DNA from: a virus | Virus record (IMG/VR): IMGVR_UViG_3300043426_000266 | Span: 1-64,000 of that record | Reading direction: 5' to 3' (one strand) | DNA length: 64,000 nt | In this document: piece by piece, positions 8,007-16,757 of the stretch | Layout of the letters: each line of letters starts with the position of its first letter | How positions within the stretch are numbered: position 1 is the stretch's first letter | Notes under the pieces: model-generated | What the model was told of the DNA's origin: nothing | What the model saw: only the letters and a program-made list of their open reading frames with translations | Databases searched by the model: none | Program-made: the position numbers and the translations under genes

Positions 8007-8126
8007 ATTTTAAGATGAGTTCTTTAAAATTAAGTTTCAAGTTTCCACAACCATTGAGTAAACAATCAACGCAATGAATGGCACCAGCCGTAACTACAAA
8101 CCCTTATTATCAAGAGTATAAATAAC

Positions 8127-9353
8127 ATGAAAGATTTAGTATTTTATCACGCGCACTGTATGGACGGTACTGGTGCAGCTGCAGCTTATCTACACGCCCA
8201 CAATGAGTGCATCTGCTGCTACGAAGAACTCACATTTAAAGACATTCGATATACTGATATCGAAAGTTTAGAAAAGTTTAAAGAATACCTGAATAAAAAG
8301 ACAAACGTCATTGTTGTTGACGCATCGAATATAGAATTAGTAGACCATCCGTATATAACGTCTACTCCATTGACTGAACCACAAATGGTAACTTTCTTAG
8401 ATTTCTGCCCGACCGCTGAAATTCTTAGTTGGTTGCTTGCTGAAGGTCATACCGTTCTGATTTTAGACCATCATCAAACTGGTCGTGAAATGATGGAGAA
8501 GTTTTTAATTGATAATATGCTCCAAAACCTTTCTCGTTTACATTTCGCTTTTGGTGACCAATCGATTAGTGGTTCAGGTTTAGCCTATGTGTTAGGTGTA
8601 TGCACGCATGATGCCTTTGCTTATCCAAGTCGAGGTATTCGTCTTAATACCTACCATCTTCCACTGGCTAACAGTGAAGGTTTTAAAATCTGGAATAACC
8701 TGGCACATACCAAGAGTAGCGTATCAGAAATGGATCCAATATTTGAACTTCTTCGCGTTCGTGACGTCTGGGATATGTCAGATCCTCAGAAGAAAAAAGA
8801 TGCTGACAGTCTAAACGCTTACTTATTCCATAATGAGTTAACAGAATTGACAGCGTTCTACGATTGGTGGACAAACCCATTCCATGCGGATGATATTGTT
8901 GCTGAAGGTAACTTGATCTGTGAAGTTTTTGAGAAACAAATCAAAGATGTTATTGAGCAGGCCTATCAAGTCGAAATTGAAATAGGAGATCAACGTAAAC
9001 TCCAAATATGTATCGCTAGTTGCCCTAACGGGCAAGCGTCGTTAATGGGTGAGCTATGGGCTCAAAAGTGGAAAGACACAGAACATCCAACCATCTGCAT
9101 TTCTATGTTTACTAATTACAAAACCAATCGTGTAGGTTTTGGAATGCGTTCTAACAAACACATTGATTGTAAACCTCTAGCAGAAGCTTTAGGTGGTGGT
9201 GGACATTTCAAAGCTTGCGGTGGGGATTTGTCTAACCTTGGAGTTCCATCGGGTGAGGAAAGCGTGGATTTTGATTTTCTAGTAAGACCAGGTAAGTTTA
9301 CGGAGGATTTTCGAAATAAACTTTTACAGGTAGTCAGAACGATCTACAAGTAA
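8127..9353 (+). CDS. DHH-family phosphoesterase
   Basis: A 408-residue protein with the DHH family motifs in order: D-G-T-G-A near residue 13, V-V-D-A-S near 65, L-D-H-H-Q-T with the eponymous Asp114-His115-His116, and a C-terminal DHHA1-type G-G-G-G-H-F-K-A-C-G-G near 356. Members of this superfamily are manganese-dependent phosphohydrolases acting on short oligonucleotides (NrnA), single-stranded DNA (RecJ) or cyclic dinucleotides. The exact substrate cannot be read. Roles in recycling nanoRNA or degrading a cyclic-dinucleotide signal would both suit a phage. Monocistronic: a terminator follows at 9381. Confidence 0.88.
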   Translation: MKDLVFYHAHCMDGTGAAAAYLHAHNECICCYEELTFKDIRYTDIESLEKFKEYLNKKTNVIVVDASNIELVDHPYITSTPLTEPQMVTFLDFCPTAEILSWLLAEGHTVLILDHHQTGREMMEKFLIDNMLQNLSRLHFAFGDQSISGSGLAYVLGVCTHDAFAYPSRGIRLNTYHLPLANSEGFKIWNNLAHTKSSVSEMDPIFELLRVRDVWDMSDPQKKKDADSLNAYLFHNELTELTAFYDWWTNPFHADDIVAEGNLICEVFEKQIKDVIEQAYQVEIEIGDQRKLQICIASCPNGQASLMGELWAQKWKDTEHPTICISMFTNYKTNRVGFGMRSNKHIDCKPLAEALGGGGHFKACGGDLSNLGVPSGEESVDFDFLVRPGKFTEDFRNKLLQVVRTIYK

Positions 9354-9380
9354 ACATTGCGCTATTTCTAACCAACCTAG

Positions 9381-9409
9381 AAGGGGGTATCACTACCCCT
9401 TTCTTTTAT
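9381..9409 (+). terminator. Rho-independent terminator
   Basis: An AGGGGGTA/TACCCCT stem with one bulged G and a TCAC loop, followed by TTTCTTTT. Confidence 0.75.
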
Positions 9410-9445
9410 TCAACTTTAATTTTTCAACCTAGGCTAAATTACAAA

Positions 9446-9658
9446 ATGTCAAACTCAACTCACCATGAACGAATTCCATACAAACTAGACCTTACACTTA
9501 TAGATTTATCGGAGGTCGTATTTATGCAGGTTAAAACTGATGCACAGCAAGGTGCCTGGATTGATTTAGTCCTTAGAAATGGTGTTACAGTCAAGACTGA
9601 CCGCATGTCGATGTCACGTGCGTCAAATGTATTTAGTGGGATGGCAAAATCGATGTAG
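9446..9658 (+). CDS. Hypothetical small protein, start uncertain
   Basis: A 70-residue reading from ATG 9446, which has no clear ribosome-binding site. An in-frame ATG at 9524 follows CGGAGG at ideal spacing and would give a 44-residue protein. Either both starts are used or the shorter form is the real one. Composition is polar with no motif recognised. A terminator follows at 9688. Confidence 0.6.
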   Translation: MSNSTHHERIPYKLDLTLIDLSEVVFMQVKTDAQQGAWIDLVLRNGVTVKTDRMSMSRASNVFSGMAKSM

Positions 9659-9687
9659 CCAAACATACCATCAATGCAAAATTCTAA

Positions 9688-9722
9688 AATAAAGAGGGGT
9701 TAGCCCCTCTTTATTTTTTTTT
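9688..9722 (+). terminator. Palindromic terminator
   Basis: An AATAAAGAGGGG/CCCCTCTTTATT stem with a short loop and a long T tract. Confidence 0.9.
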
Positions 9723-9763
9723 ATAATTTAAACAATCGTATGAGTTCAACAGGAGTTACGAGA

Positions 9764-10342
9764 ATGCGTAATCAGAAACCATTTACAAAACAAAGAATCT
9801 TCGATAAAGCCCCAGGGGAAAGTGCAAATCCAGTTAAGCGTGTAAAAAGCTTGATTGAGAAAACACTTCGATCACATTTAGGTAATGGTTGGACATATCT
9901 TAATCAAAGCTATGATGCGGATGGATTATTAAATTCCATTTCAGAAACTCAAATAACCCTTGAACAAACGATTAAAACTAAATCTTATTTTTATTTTAAA
10001 ACCACGACTGGTGTACTGGTTGAATCGATAACTGAATTATTTAAAACATCAGTGATTGGCGAGTCATTTAAAATACATATTTGTGCTAAAGAAGGTATCC
10101 AAACTCGTGCTGGACAACAAAGCTTAGAAAAAACTTATTTTATTGTAAATTTTACAAAAACCGAAACTAACAATTATAAAGTAACTTCGGTATGGGACGC
10201 GCAGCGCTCCCCGGTGAAGTTTGAACCATCGGTTGTATCTAAATTCGTTAAAGAGGTTTTCATCCCTACAAACGAACATAGATTAGATTCAGAAGACCTT
10301 AGACTAATAGCAGACGCTGTGAGATTCTGGCACACATTATAA
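9764..10342 (+). CDS. Hypothetical 192-residue protein
   Basis: ATG 9764 follows AGGAG at good spacing and is preferred to the in-frame ATG at 9740. The N-terminus is basic (K-P-F-T-K-Q-R-x-F and K-R-V-K-S), the centre beta-rich and the C-terminus helical. No recognised domain. Probably co-transcribed with the gene at 10396, though a stem-loop lies between them. Confidence 0.75.
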   Translation: MRNQKPFTKQRIFDKAPGESANPVKRVKSLIEKTLRSHLGNGWTYLNQSYDADGLLNSISETQITLEQTIKTKSYFYFKTTTGVLVESITELFKTSVIGESFKIHICAKEGIQTRAGQQSLEKTYFIVNFTKTETNNYKVTSVWDAQRSPVKFEPSVVSKFVKEVFIPTNEHRLDSEDLRLIADAVRFWHTL

Positions 10343-10351
10343 TAAAAGGAC

Positions 10352-10377
10352 AAGGGTGTAGGAGACCACTACACCTT
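10352..10377 (+). other. Intergenic stem-loop upstream of a GTG start
   Basis: GGTGTAG pairs with CTACACC across a short loop, 19 bases before the GTG at 10396. There is no T tract. It may modulate translation or protect a processed transcript end. Confidence 0.45.
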
Positions 10378-10395
10378 AAAAGGGAGTGGCAAAAC

Positions 10396-10680
10396 GTGTA
10401 CACTAAAAATTTAATAACAAATCTTATTATCGATACGTTTGATGCAATGGATAAACCATTACCTTACACAATCGGCTTAGAGCTGGGGCTGAAACAAGGG
10501 GAATATTTCATTGGGTATTTACAAGAATGTGGGTTTATTGTTAAGCCTAGTATTATTGATATCTTGATGGAATTATGTTTTTCTTGGATCACAAGCGATC
10601 ATCTTGACTTTAATTTTATCAGAGAAAAATGTTATAGCGAATTTGTTGCTGGCGCGGTGAAATCTAAAAAATCGAAATAA
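10396..10680 (+). CDS. Hypothetical 94-residue protein
   Basis: GTG start behind GGGAG. A mostly helical small protein ending in a Lys/Ser-rich tail (K-S-K-K-S-K). The last codons and the following terminator share a 21-base inverted copy with 21385-21405, next to a tail-fibre gene. Function unknown. Confidence 0.7.
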   Translation: MYTKNLITNLIIDTFDAMDKPLPYTIGLELGLKQGEYFIGYLQECGFIVKPSIIDILMELCFSWITSDHLDFNFIREKCYSEFVAGAVKSKKSK

Positions 10681-10683
10681 AAG

Positions 10684-10712
10684 TAGAAGGGGCAATTGCC
10701 CCTTCTCTTTAA
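10684..10712 (+). terminator. Palindromic terminator
   Basis: AGAAGGGGCAATTGCCCCTT stem continuing to CT, followed by CTTT. Confidence 0.85.
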
Positions 10713-10784
10713 TATGCATTTGCTTAGTCGTCGGAGACAGCTAATCTAGCGGTACATTTAAACCATATTAATACTGTGAAAAAG

Positions 10785-10856
10785 AGAATGGGGTGGCCTG
10801 CTGTGCCCCCACCCCATTCTATAAATAAGGAATCACTCTTATGGCAATGATTCCTT
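10785..10856. other. Two adjacent strong stem-loops in a 250-base non-coding gap
   Basis: Between 10681 and 10934 no credible ORF exists. AGAATGGGGTGG/CCACCCCATTCT (10785-10820) forms a 12-pair stem. AAGGAATCA/TGATTCCTT (10827-10856) forms a nine-pair stem only six bases later. Neither has a proper T tract. They may be a structured leader or a small RNA for the structural operon at 10935. Confidence 0.55.
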
Positions 10857-10903
10857 CGAGGCTACATGTCAATAACCCATATTAATATATTGCATTTGAG
10901 AAG

Positions 10904-10911
10904 TTTTTATG
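10904..10911 (+). promoter_or_regulatory. TTTTTATG element, candidate late promoter
   Basis: TTTTTATGAC lies 24 bases before the first gene of the structural operon, with AGGAT between it and the ATG. The same sequence occurs at 18362, 21416 and 46117. Confidence 0.35.
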
Positions 10912-10934
10912 ACTAGAGAATTAAGGATAAGAAA

Positions 10935-12593
10935 ATGCCACAGTTTATTCTAAGCATTCCAGATGCAGAGGAAACTATTTCCTCATCAATCATTTATGGT
11001 GTGGTAACTCGTATTCTAAGAACTTTAAAGTTCTATAGAAGTGAAGACATCAACATGGTATTTTTGAGTAACTCAAACTCAACCTATGTAAAGGGATCGG
11101 ATATAGATACGCTTAGACAAGACCGTTCTCAGAATCGTCTACCAAATGACGCAAAGATCATGATTGAGGTTGATGAACGTTATAACGAAAACATGTCTCG
11201 TTCTACTGCGATTCGTGAAGGTAGCGAACAAGCAATCTTCAGATGTGACAAAACAAAAACGGTTATGCATCCTGGCTACCAGCAAATGATTTCCACAGTG
11301 AATCTAAGTCTTAAGTTTACAAATCGACATGCGGCAGAATCATTTCGACGTAAAGCGCGCGCTGCAGCAGTACAATCAGTAGACGGGATAAAGATTCAAA
11401 GCAAATATAACTACATCATTCCTTATGCATTTTTAAATGTATTAGAACATATCTATACTTTGATGGAAGCAAAACATGGTTACGGTATAACACTTGGTGA
11501 TTGGATTAGAGCGTCTTTTACCAACACGCTAACAACATTAGCCAATCAATCAGGCGGACAAACTGTACTTGCAATCGCGGAGCAACAGCAGGGTGTGCTG
11601 GTTTTATTTCAGGACTTTGATGATACGCCTAAGAAAGAGAAAGAGGGGGATCAAGATCATTGGTCAGTGGATTTAGGCTTTGAACTTTACTACGATCGTC
11701 CAGATACAATGCGTCTTTCTTTTCAACACATCATCAACAATCAAGTTATCCATCAGGATTATTTAAATCGTTTCAAGGTGCGACAACAAGAATACCTAGA
11801 AGCTAAAACAAACATTGCGTTATACGGTGCTGTTCAAGTAGGCGATCTACCCCCAAGTAAAAATTACTTATCAGGCGCGTCATCGCCAGTATTTGACGAC
11901 TGGTTACCTTCAATCTTTACTCAGTGGTTTCCCGACATTCTTCGAGTGATGCTTTTGGTGGATGAAGTTGATGTTCGTAACGTCATCAATTTAGAAGATA
12001 TCGCTGATTGGGAATTCGGAACAGCAACGCTGAATTGGTTAAAAGCAACTTATTCAACCATCGGTAAGAAATGGTTTAATATTTTTTATATCCAATTATG
12101 GGAATGGGATGTAAAACGAAGTAGTGATTTAATTACGATGGATGCTGATTTAAATATTCGTTTCTCAGAAGACTTGGATCCCCGTAAGAATTATCACTTA
12201 ACTATTGGTATCTGCGTTAACCCAACGTTACTTGATCAAAGTGTATGGGATTTACTTCAAGAGCACCCCGACTTTCTACAAGAGTATTTGGATATTATTA
12301 GTCCAGACTTAAAAGGTTGGACGTATAATCAGATCATCAACTATTGGCAGAACTGGGGTTCAACTGAATTAACCCCTTGGGATCCAGGGAACCCATTCGG
12401 CTACAACCCAGGGGATCCAGGGAACCCAGGCGGCTACAACCCAGGGTGGGGTACCTCTATCCCTCCAAGAGTCATTTCTGATTTACAAGAGTACTTAGAT
12501 GAATGGTATCGAATTCATGGGTTAAAGAAAATGACAATGAAAACAGTAATGTTCTCTGATGTACACGCGAAGAAAATAAATAGGAGAGTTTAA
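10935..12593 (+). CDS. Putative tail or baseplate structural protein
   Basis: A 552-residue protein and the first of four tightly packed genes to 16038. Near the C-terminus (about 482-504) a Pro/Gly-rich repeat D-P-G-N-P-x-G-Y-N-P-G occurs twice and is encoded by an almost exact 30-base direct repeat. Trp-rich segments and the lack of catalytic motifs fit a virion component. The next gene starts on the adjoining base. Placement in the tail or baseplate is inferred from the operon, which ends with a hub-like gene. Confidence 0.55.
   Translation: MPQFILSIPDAEETISSSIIYGVVTRILRTLKFYRSEDINMVFLSNSNSTYVKGSDIDTLRQDRSQNRLPNDAKIMIEVDERYNENMSRSTAIREGSEQAIFRCDKTKTVMHPGYQQMISTVNLSLKFTNRHAAESFRRKARAAAVQSVDGIKIQSKYNYIIPYAFLNVLEHIYTLMEAKHGYGITLGDWIRASFTNTLTTLANQSGGQTVLAIAEQQQGVLVLFQDFDDTPKKEKEGDQDHWSVDLGFELYYDRPDTMRLSFQHIINNQVIHQDYLNRFKVRQQEYLEAKTNIALYGAVQVGDLPPSKNYLSGASSPVFDDWLPSIFTQWFPDILRVMLLVDEVDVRNVINLEDIADWEFGTATLNWLKATYSTIGKKWFNIFYIQLWEWDVKRSSDLITMDADLNIRFSEDLDPRKNYHLTIGICVNPTLLDQSVWDLLQEHPDFLQEYLDIISPDLKGWTYNQIINYWQNWGSTELTPWDPGNPFGYNPGDPGNPGGYNPGWGTSIPPRVISDLQEYLDEWYRIHGLKKMTMKTVMFSDVHAKKINRRV
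12379..12447 (+). repeat. In-frame direct repeat encoding a Pro/Gly linker
   Basis: GATCCAGGGAACCCA followed by a GGCTACAACCCAGGG block is duplicated almost exactly with a period of about 36 bases inside the structural gene. Confidence 0.75.
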
Positions 12594-14096
12594 ATGCCAG
12601 GTTTTGAGTATCCACAGTTGGTGGTTGAACCACCTGCTGTAACCGTTGCGGTTTCTGATAAAGAATATAAACACAGTATTGTAGACACTAAAGAGACTCC
12701 ATTAAATTCCCTAGTAACGCATATCGAAGGTTCTAGTCGTATCGTTGATTACTATTCTCAAGTTTTATCATCAGGGGAAGAGCCACAGACCTACAGTACG
12801 GATTTGTTACCTCATCTTCAGCAATACAAACTTATTAAAGACTTAGAAATTAAACAACAAAACTTTGATTATGATTTTGATTCTGAAATGAATCAAGTCA
12901 ATGGTCAAGGAACTGCAATCATTTACCCACCATTAATGCCAAATATGGGTGATGTGTTTATCGCTGATATTGGTAATGGTAAAGCGGGAATGTTTAACGT
13001 TGTAGATACACCAAAAAAATTATCCATCTTTAAACAAGCGTGTTATGAAATTAATTTTACACTATTGTTTTTGATAGAGACTCAAGGTCAAGTTGATTTA
13101 ATTAGTACTAAAGTTGTTGAGACTTATAACTTCGTTAAAGACTTCATCCTCTATGGGCAGAATCCAATTCTTGTAAATTCTGAATTTAATTTACTTAATG
13201 ATTCTGATCGTATTTTGGCAGAAAGCATAGAGGATTTTATTTCAGAATTTTACTCTCGAGAATTAACAACATTAGTTCCACCTGGTTATACTAAACCAAC
13301 ATATGACCCATTTGCAGTAAAAGCTTTTGTTGAAGTAGTAGAAACTTCGACAAATCTAAGAGCGGGTCAGATTAAATTAAAGAATACGGATGAGCTTAAA
13401 CTCTTTTGGCATGACTCTATCTGGAATGCTTTAATTAACCCATCTCTTAATCAAAATCGATTAATGTGGACAAGAGCCTCCCCGATTAATGTAACTGCGT
13501 ATAACATGCATCCTAGAATCAACTCAATTCGCTTTTCAGGTTTTGATATGGTTTTACGCCCTTTGGATAAGTTAAATAATGTAGACACGTATTACAAGCT
13601 TAATGAGGGTGGTCAGAGTGGTTATTATGGCTGGTATGCTGGAGCGGTAAATCCAATTACTGCAAGCGGAACTTCTGGTTCGGGTGGTCGCAGTTTGGGT
13701 CGTGCTTGTTGGTGTCGTGTACAGAACTATTATCACGCACATCATTTACATCTGCATCCATGGGATCCGATGAATCATTTAGCACATATCGAGCAATATC
13801 AGCACACATGTCACGACCCAGATTGCCCATGCGTATGCCATACACCATTACCGACTGATCCAGATACTGTTACGAATGAAAATAGTTACATCTTTACGCC
13901 AGAATTTTGGTCGGGAGTAATTTCAAGCACAAATGGTTTTGAACAAGTCGTTAAAAAACATTTAGCAATGGAGAAGGTTGATGCGGGTATTATCAATCAA
14001 CTGCTACTTCAACGTAATACTTGGACGCCTAAAGAACGTTTCTATCGAATGCTCGTTTTAATTATTATTCTTATCGGTGCAATTAGGAGTATGTGA
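12594..14096 (+). CDS. Putative baseplate-associated structural protein with Cys/His-rich patch
   Basis: A 500-residue protein abutting the previous stop. Most of it resembles an ordinary virion protein without known motifs. Residues 372-418 are exceptional: about six Cys and eleven or more His in less than fifty residues, arranged as C-W-C, H-A-H-H-L-H-L-H, H-L-A-H and C-H-D-P-D-C-P-C-V-C-H. This suggests a bound metal ion, as found in some phage spike tips, but the family was not recognised. The protein ends in a hydrophobic tail (L-V-L-I-I-I-L-I-G-A-I). The stop codon overlaps the next start by one base. Confidence 0.6.
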   Translation: MPGFEYPQLVVEPPAVTVAVSDKEYKHSIVDTKETPLNSLVTHIEGSSRIVDYYSQVLSSGEEPQTYSTDLLPHLQQYKLIKDLEIKQQNFDYDFDSEMNQVNGQGTAIIYPPLMPNMGDVFIADIGNGKAGMFNVVDTPKKLSIFKQACYEINFTLLFLIETQGQVDLISTKVVETYNFVKDFILYGQNPILVNSEFNLLNDSDRILAESIEDFISEFYSRELTTLVPPGYTKPTYDPFAVKAFVEVVETSTNLRAGQIKLKNTDELKLFWHDSIWNALINPSLNQNRLMWTRASPINVTAYNMHPRINSIRFSGFDMVLRPLDKLNNVDTYYKLNEGGQSGYYGWYAGAVNPITASGTSGSGGRSLGRACWCRVQNYYHAHHLHLHPWDPMNHLAHIEQYQHTCHDPDCPCVCHTPLPTDPDTVTNENSYIFTPEFWSGVISSTNGFEQVVKKHLAMEKVDAGIINQLLLQRNTWTPKERFYRMLVLIIILIGAIRSM

Positions 14097-14680
14097 TGTC
14101 TCTTGAAATCCCTGACCGTCCTGATGATGGTTCTGCTTCTAAAAGGGTATTCCATAAACTGTATCGAATTAAAGCCCCGTACGCGCTTACAATGTCAAAA
14201 GCTGAAGTTGAAATGTATGGTCAACGCGTATCTGGAATAAAGGATCTAGATCGCTACGCCGCAAATCAAATGACAACCGGTCGTTGTACAACCGTGAAAA
14301 TGGCGGAAATTATTAGTAATGGCGGTACGATTATTTTTTGCAATAAGTTTGATGTAAAGGATTGTTACGCTGATCTATATCAACATATTGTAAACTGGGA
14401 ATATCTACTTGCTACCCGTTACAACATCAACTCTCCACCTAAGGAGGATCTTTTAGTTTTAAAAGAATTATTAGATTCTCTTGAAACCTTTAACGGGGTA
14501 TTGGATCGTGATGACCATGGTGTAAACCCGATGGGTAAACTAAGTGTGCTTAATAATCGTAACTTTAATCGTAAAGGTTTCTCTGAACGAGTACGAGTAG
14601 ATCCTAATCACCAGACAAGTGAAATTAAAGTGGTTAATATCGAATCCTGGGAAGACTTAGCAAGAACCAATAGGAGTTAA
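14096..14680 (+). CDS. Hypothetical structural-operon protein, 194 residues
   Basis: ATG 14096 overlaps the upstream TGA by one base and follows AGGAG, indicating translational coupling. A GTG three bases earlier is in frame but less likely. Contains helices and a basic C-terminal region. No domain recognised. Position between two structural genes suggests a baseplate component or assembly factor. Confidence 0.65.
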   Translation: MSLEIPDRPDDGSASKRVFHKLYRIKAPYALTMSKAEVEMYGQRVSGIKDLDRYAANQMTTGRCTTVKMAEIISNGGTIIFCNKFDVKDCYADLYQHIVNWEYLLATRYNINSPPKEDLLVLKELLDSLETFNGVLDRDDHGVNPMGKLSVLNNRNFNRKGFSERVRVDPNHQTSEIKVVNIESWEDLARTNRS

Positions 14681-14682
14681 CC

Positions 14683-16038
14683 GTGTTAGATAATATTCCT
14701 TTTCGATACGAAGTCCTAGAGGTAATGAACAAAGGTAAACTTTCTGCGCAGAATTTCATTGAAACCACCATCACTGGAGGAAAGTCTACAGTTAGACCGA
14801 TGGCTGTAATTCAGATGAGTCGGTATCGGGACTATATTGAAAACTTTGCACAACTGTTTACCATCACCATCATTACAACCCTAAAGGAATACGAGGAGCT
14901 TATCCTAGCAGATACCAGTGCATTAAAGATGACGATTCGTCTTTATGAAGTGGGTAAAAACTCTGCAATGGGTTCACAGTACTTTGTAAATCCAATTGAG
15001 TTTACCTATAAGGCAAAGATCATTGATATTGCTTCTGACCAGATAGCTCAAAACAATCCAATGATGAATAACCCTCAGATGGGAACTCTAACCATTAAAC
15101 AATTTTCTTTACAGTTACTTGAGCCTGGGTTTGAGTCTGTGAGTATTAAAACCGTAGGTGGCGGGTTTAGTGATATTAGCGGTGTTGAGCTAATGAAAAT
15201 CCTATTAACACGTTATTCAACAGATGATGAGATTGACGTTGCTACCTCTGTGAAAGGTGTTGATGTTGCGCCTGGTTATAATGAAGATAAAAATGTACAG
15301 ATTGTGCTTGACCACATGACACCGTTGGTTAAAGCAATCACGAAGGTAGACGAAAATTCAGGCGGGACTTATCCAACTGGATTTAGTTATTTTTTACAAA
15401 GTAACCTTTGGTATATTTTTCCACCGTACGATCTTACTTTGTTTGATAAAGCAACTCGAACAATTACGGTAGTGAACCTCCCTAAAGATCGCTTACCAAC
15501 GATTGAAAAAACATATTTCAATAGTGATACAAAATTGATTGTGTTATCTACCAGGGATGCAACTTACATTGACCAGCGAGAAGCCAATACATTTAATGAA
15601 GGATCGTCTATTCGTTTTATGGATGCGAATCGTTTGATGGATGGGTTTGGTGAAATTAAAGATAATAAGTTTATGGTGAATGCTTCTTTAAACATAAACG
15701 AGGTGTCTTTAGATGCGCGTAAGGACGGGGCAAATATTCTCCGTCCAACAACAACTCGTATCACGTCTAACAAGAATACTGAATTAAGTAAACTCGCCAA
15801 AAAGAAAGGTTTCTATATTCAGTTAACTTGGGAGAATTCTGACGATAGTTTATTGTTTCCTGGAATGCCGGCTAAAGTTCTTTACTTAAAGGACAATAAA
15901 CCTGCCTCTGCTACTGGAACACTAATTGAATCAGAAACGATTTGGACTCCAGCAGAGAAGAATTTCAAAGCAACAAAATTGATGCGAACAACCGCATTGA
16001 CTTTCTTTGTTGGTGATGAGAAATATGTAAGTTCGTAA
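14683..16038 (+). CDS. Putative baseplate hub-like structural protein
   Basis: A 451-residue protein with a GTG start behind TAGGAG. It is beta-rich with long polar loops and a C-terminal segment (F-Y-I-Q-L-T-W-E through P-G-M-P-A-K-V-L-Y) that looks like a small barrel followed by a tail. General composition and position at the end of the structural operon suggest a hub or tail-adaptor role, but no diagnostic motif was found. A strong terminator follows immediately. Confidence 0.5.
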   Translation: MLDNIPFRYEVLEVMNKGKLSAQNFIETTITGGKSTVRPMAVIQMSRYRDYIENFAQLFTITIITTLKEYEELILADTSALKMTIRLYEVGKNSAMGSQYFVNPIEFTYKAKIIDIASDQIAQNNPMMNNPQMGTLTIKQFSLQLLEPGFESVSIKTVGGGFSDISGVELMKILLTRYSTDDEIDVATSVKGVDVAPGYNEDKNVQIVLDHMTPLVKAITKVDENSGGTYPTGFSYFLQSNLWYIFPPYDLTLFDKATRTITVVNLPKDRLPTIEKTYFNSDTKLIVLSTRDATYIDQREANTFNEGSSIRFMDANRLMDGFGEIKDNKFMVNASLNINEVSLDARKDGANILRPTTTRITSNKNTELSKLAKKKGFYIQLTWENSDDSLLFPGMPAKVLYLKDNKPASATGTLIESETIWTPAEKNFKATKLMRTTALTFFVGDEKYVSS

Positions 16039-16041
16039 TAA

Positions 16042-16075
16042 AATAAAGAGGGCTGATGCCCTCTTTATTCTTTAT
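16042..16075 (+). terminator. Rho-independent terminator
   Basis: An AATAAAGAGGGC/GCCCTCTTTATT stem with a TGAT loop, ending the structural operon. Confidence 0.9.
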
Positions 16076-16133
16076 GTGTAAAATAATTTAAAATACATAA
16101 TTTTGAAAAGGGTTGATTTAAACCAGTTAAGTT

Positions 16134-16172
16134 GATTCCAAATATTTTCAAATACATATTACCTACATGAAC
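16134..16172 (+). promoter_or_regulatory. Conserved phage promoter, CATATTACC variant, copy 3
   Basis: A GATTCCAAAT box at 16134-16143 and the core AATACATATTACCTACATGA at 16151-16170 match the copy at 55192-55229 closely and the main class at 2055-2092 in spacing. It precedes the gene at 16223. Confidence 0.7.
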
Positions 16173-16222
16173 AAGGCACAATAGTCTTTTCACTAACTTT
16201 TATTATCAGAGAGTATTTTATC

Positions 16223-16642
16223 ATGGCTAAAACTATTGAATTAAACGGAACGATAATTACCCCTAATGGCGCGTGCTACAGCGCGCGTATGGAAATTGGA
16301 TCAGAAAATACAATGGGGGTGCATTTCAGTACGCACACCATCACCGGGTTGGGCGAACGCGTGCGAGCTACCGAAACCATGTTGGACGTACTGGCCGAGC
16401 AATGGGGTAAGTACAATCCAAACTCCACCGATGTCGGTTATCTACCGACAGCAACTGACGGAACTCCTGTCGGGGGGTTATTTTGGTACGAAGGGTTAGA
16501 AAACAATCCTGATAAATGGACGAGATGCCATTCACTTTATCAGCTGTCAGGGGATATGCGTCCTGAGTTAGCCAAACGGCTAACTAAGAAATATCCAGAC
16601 GGTTGGAAATTTGGATACCATTCCAGCAAAACGTTTGCTTAA
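16223..16642 (+). CDS. Hypothetical early protein of atypical composition
   Basis: A 139-residue protein behind a conserved promoter and GAGAG site. Its middle part is visibly richer in GC than the surrounding genes (for example around 16340-16480), suggesting separate origin. The sequence has Trp, Gly and charged residues and a C-terminal K-x-Y-P-D-G-W-K-F-G-Y. No family recognised. Its stop codon lies inside a 13-pair stem-loop. Confidence 0.75.
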   Translation: MAKTIELNGTIITPNGACYSARMEIGSENTMGVHFSTHTITGLGERVRATETMLDVLAEQWGKYNPNSTDVGYLPTATDGTPVGGLFWYEGLENNPDKWTRCHSLYQLSGDMRPELAKRLTKKYPDGWKFGYHSSKTFA

Positions 16643-16657
16643 TCAAGCAAACGTTTT
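16628..16657. other. Stem-loop overlapping the stop codon
   Basis: AAAACGTTTGCTT pairs perfectly with AAGCAAACGTTTT around an AATC loop. The left arm contains the last coding codons and the start of the TAA. No T tract follows, so it may be a processing or stability element or a weak terminator. Confidence 0.55.
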
Positions 16658-16757
16658 ATAAAAAATAATATACTCTTCTATCGGGTGTGTTATTTTTTTT
16701 TTATTTTTATACAGACTTTTCTATTATTAAGAGTTTAATTAATAGGAAATATAAGAT

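Noticed and set aside
13657-13848. Minus-strand frame opposite the Cys/His-rich patch
   Set aside because: No ribosome-binding site and explained by the codon pattern of the patch.
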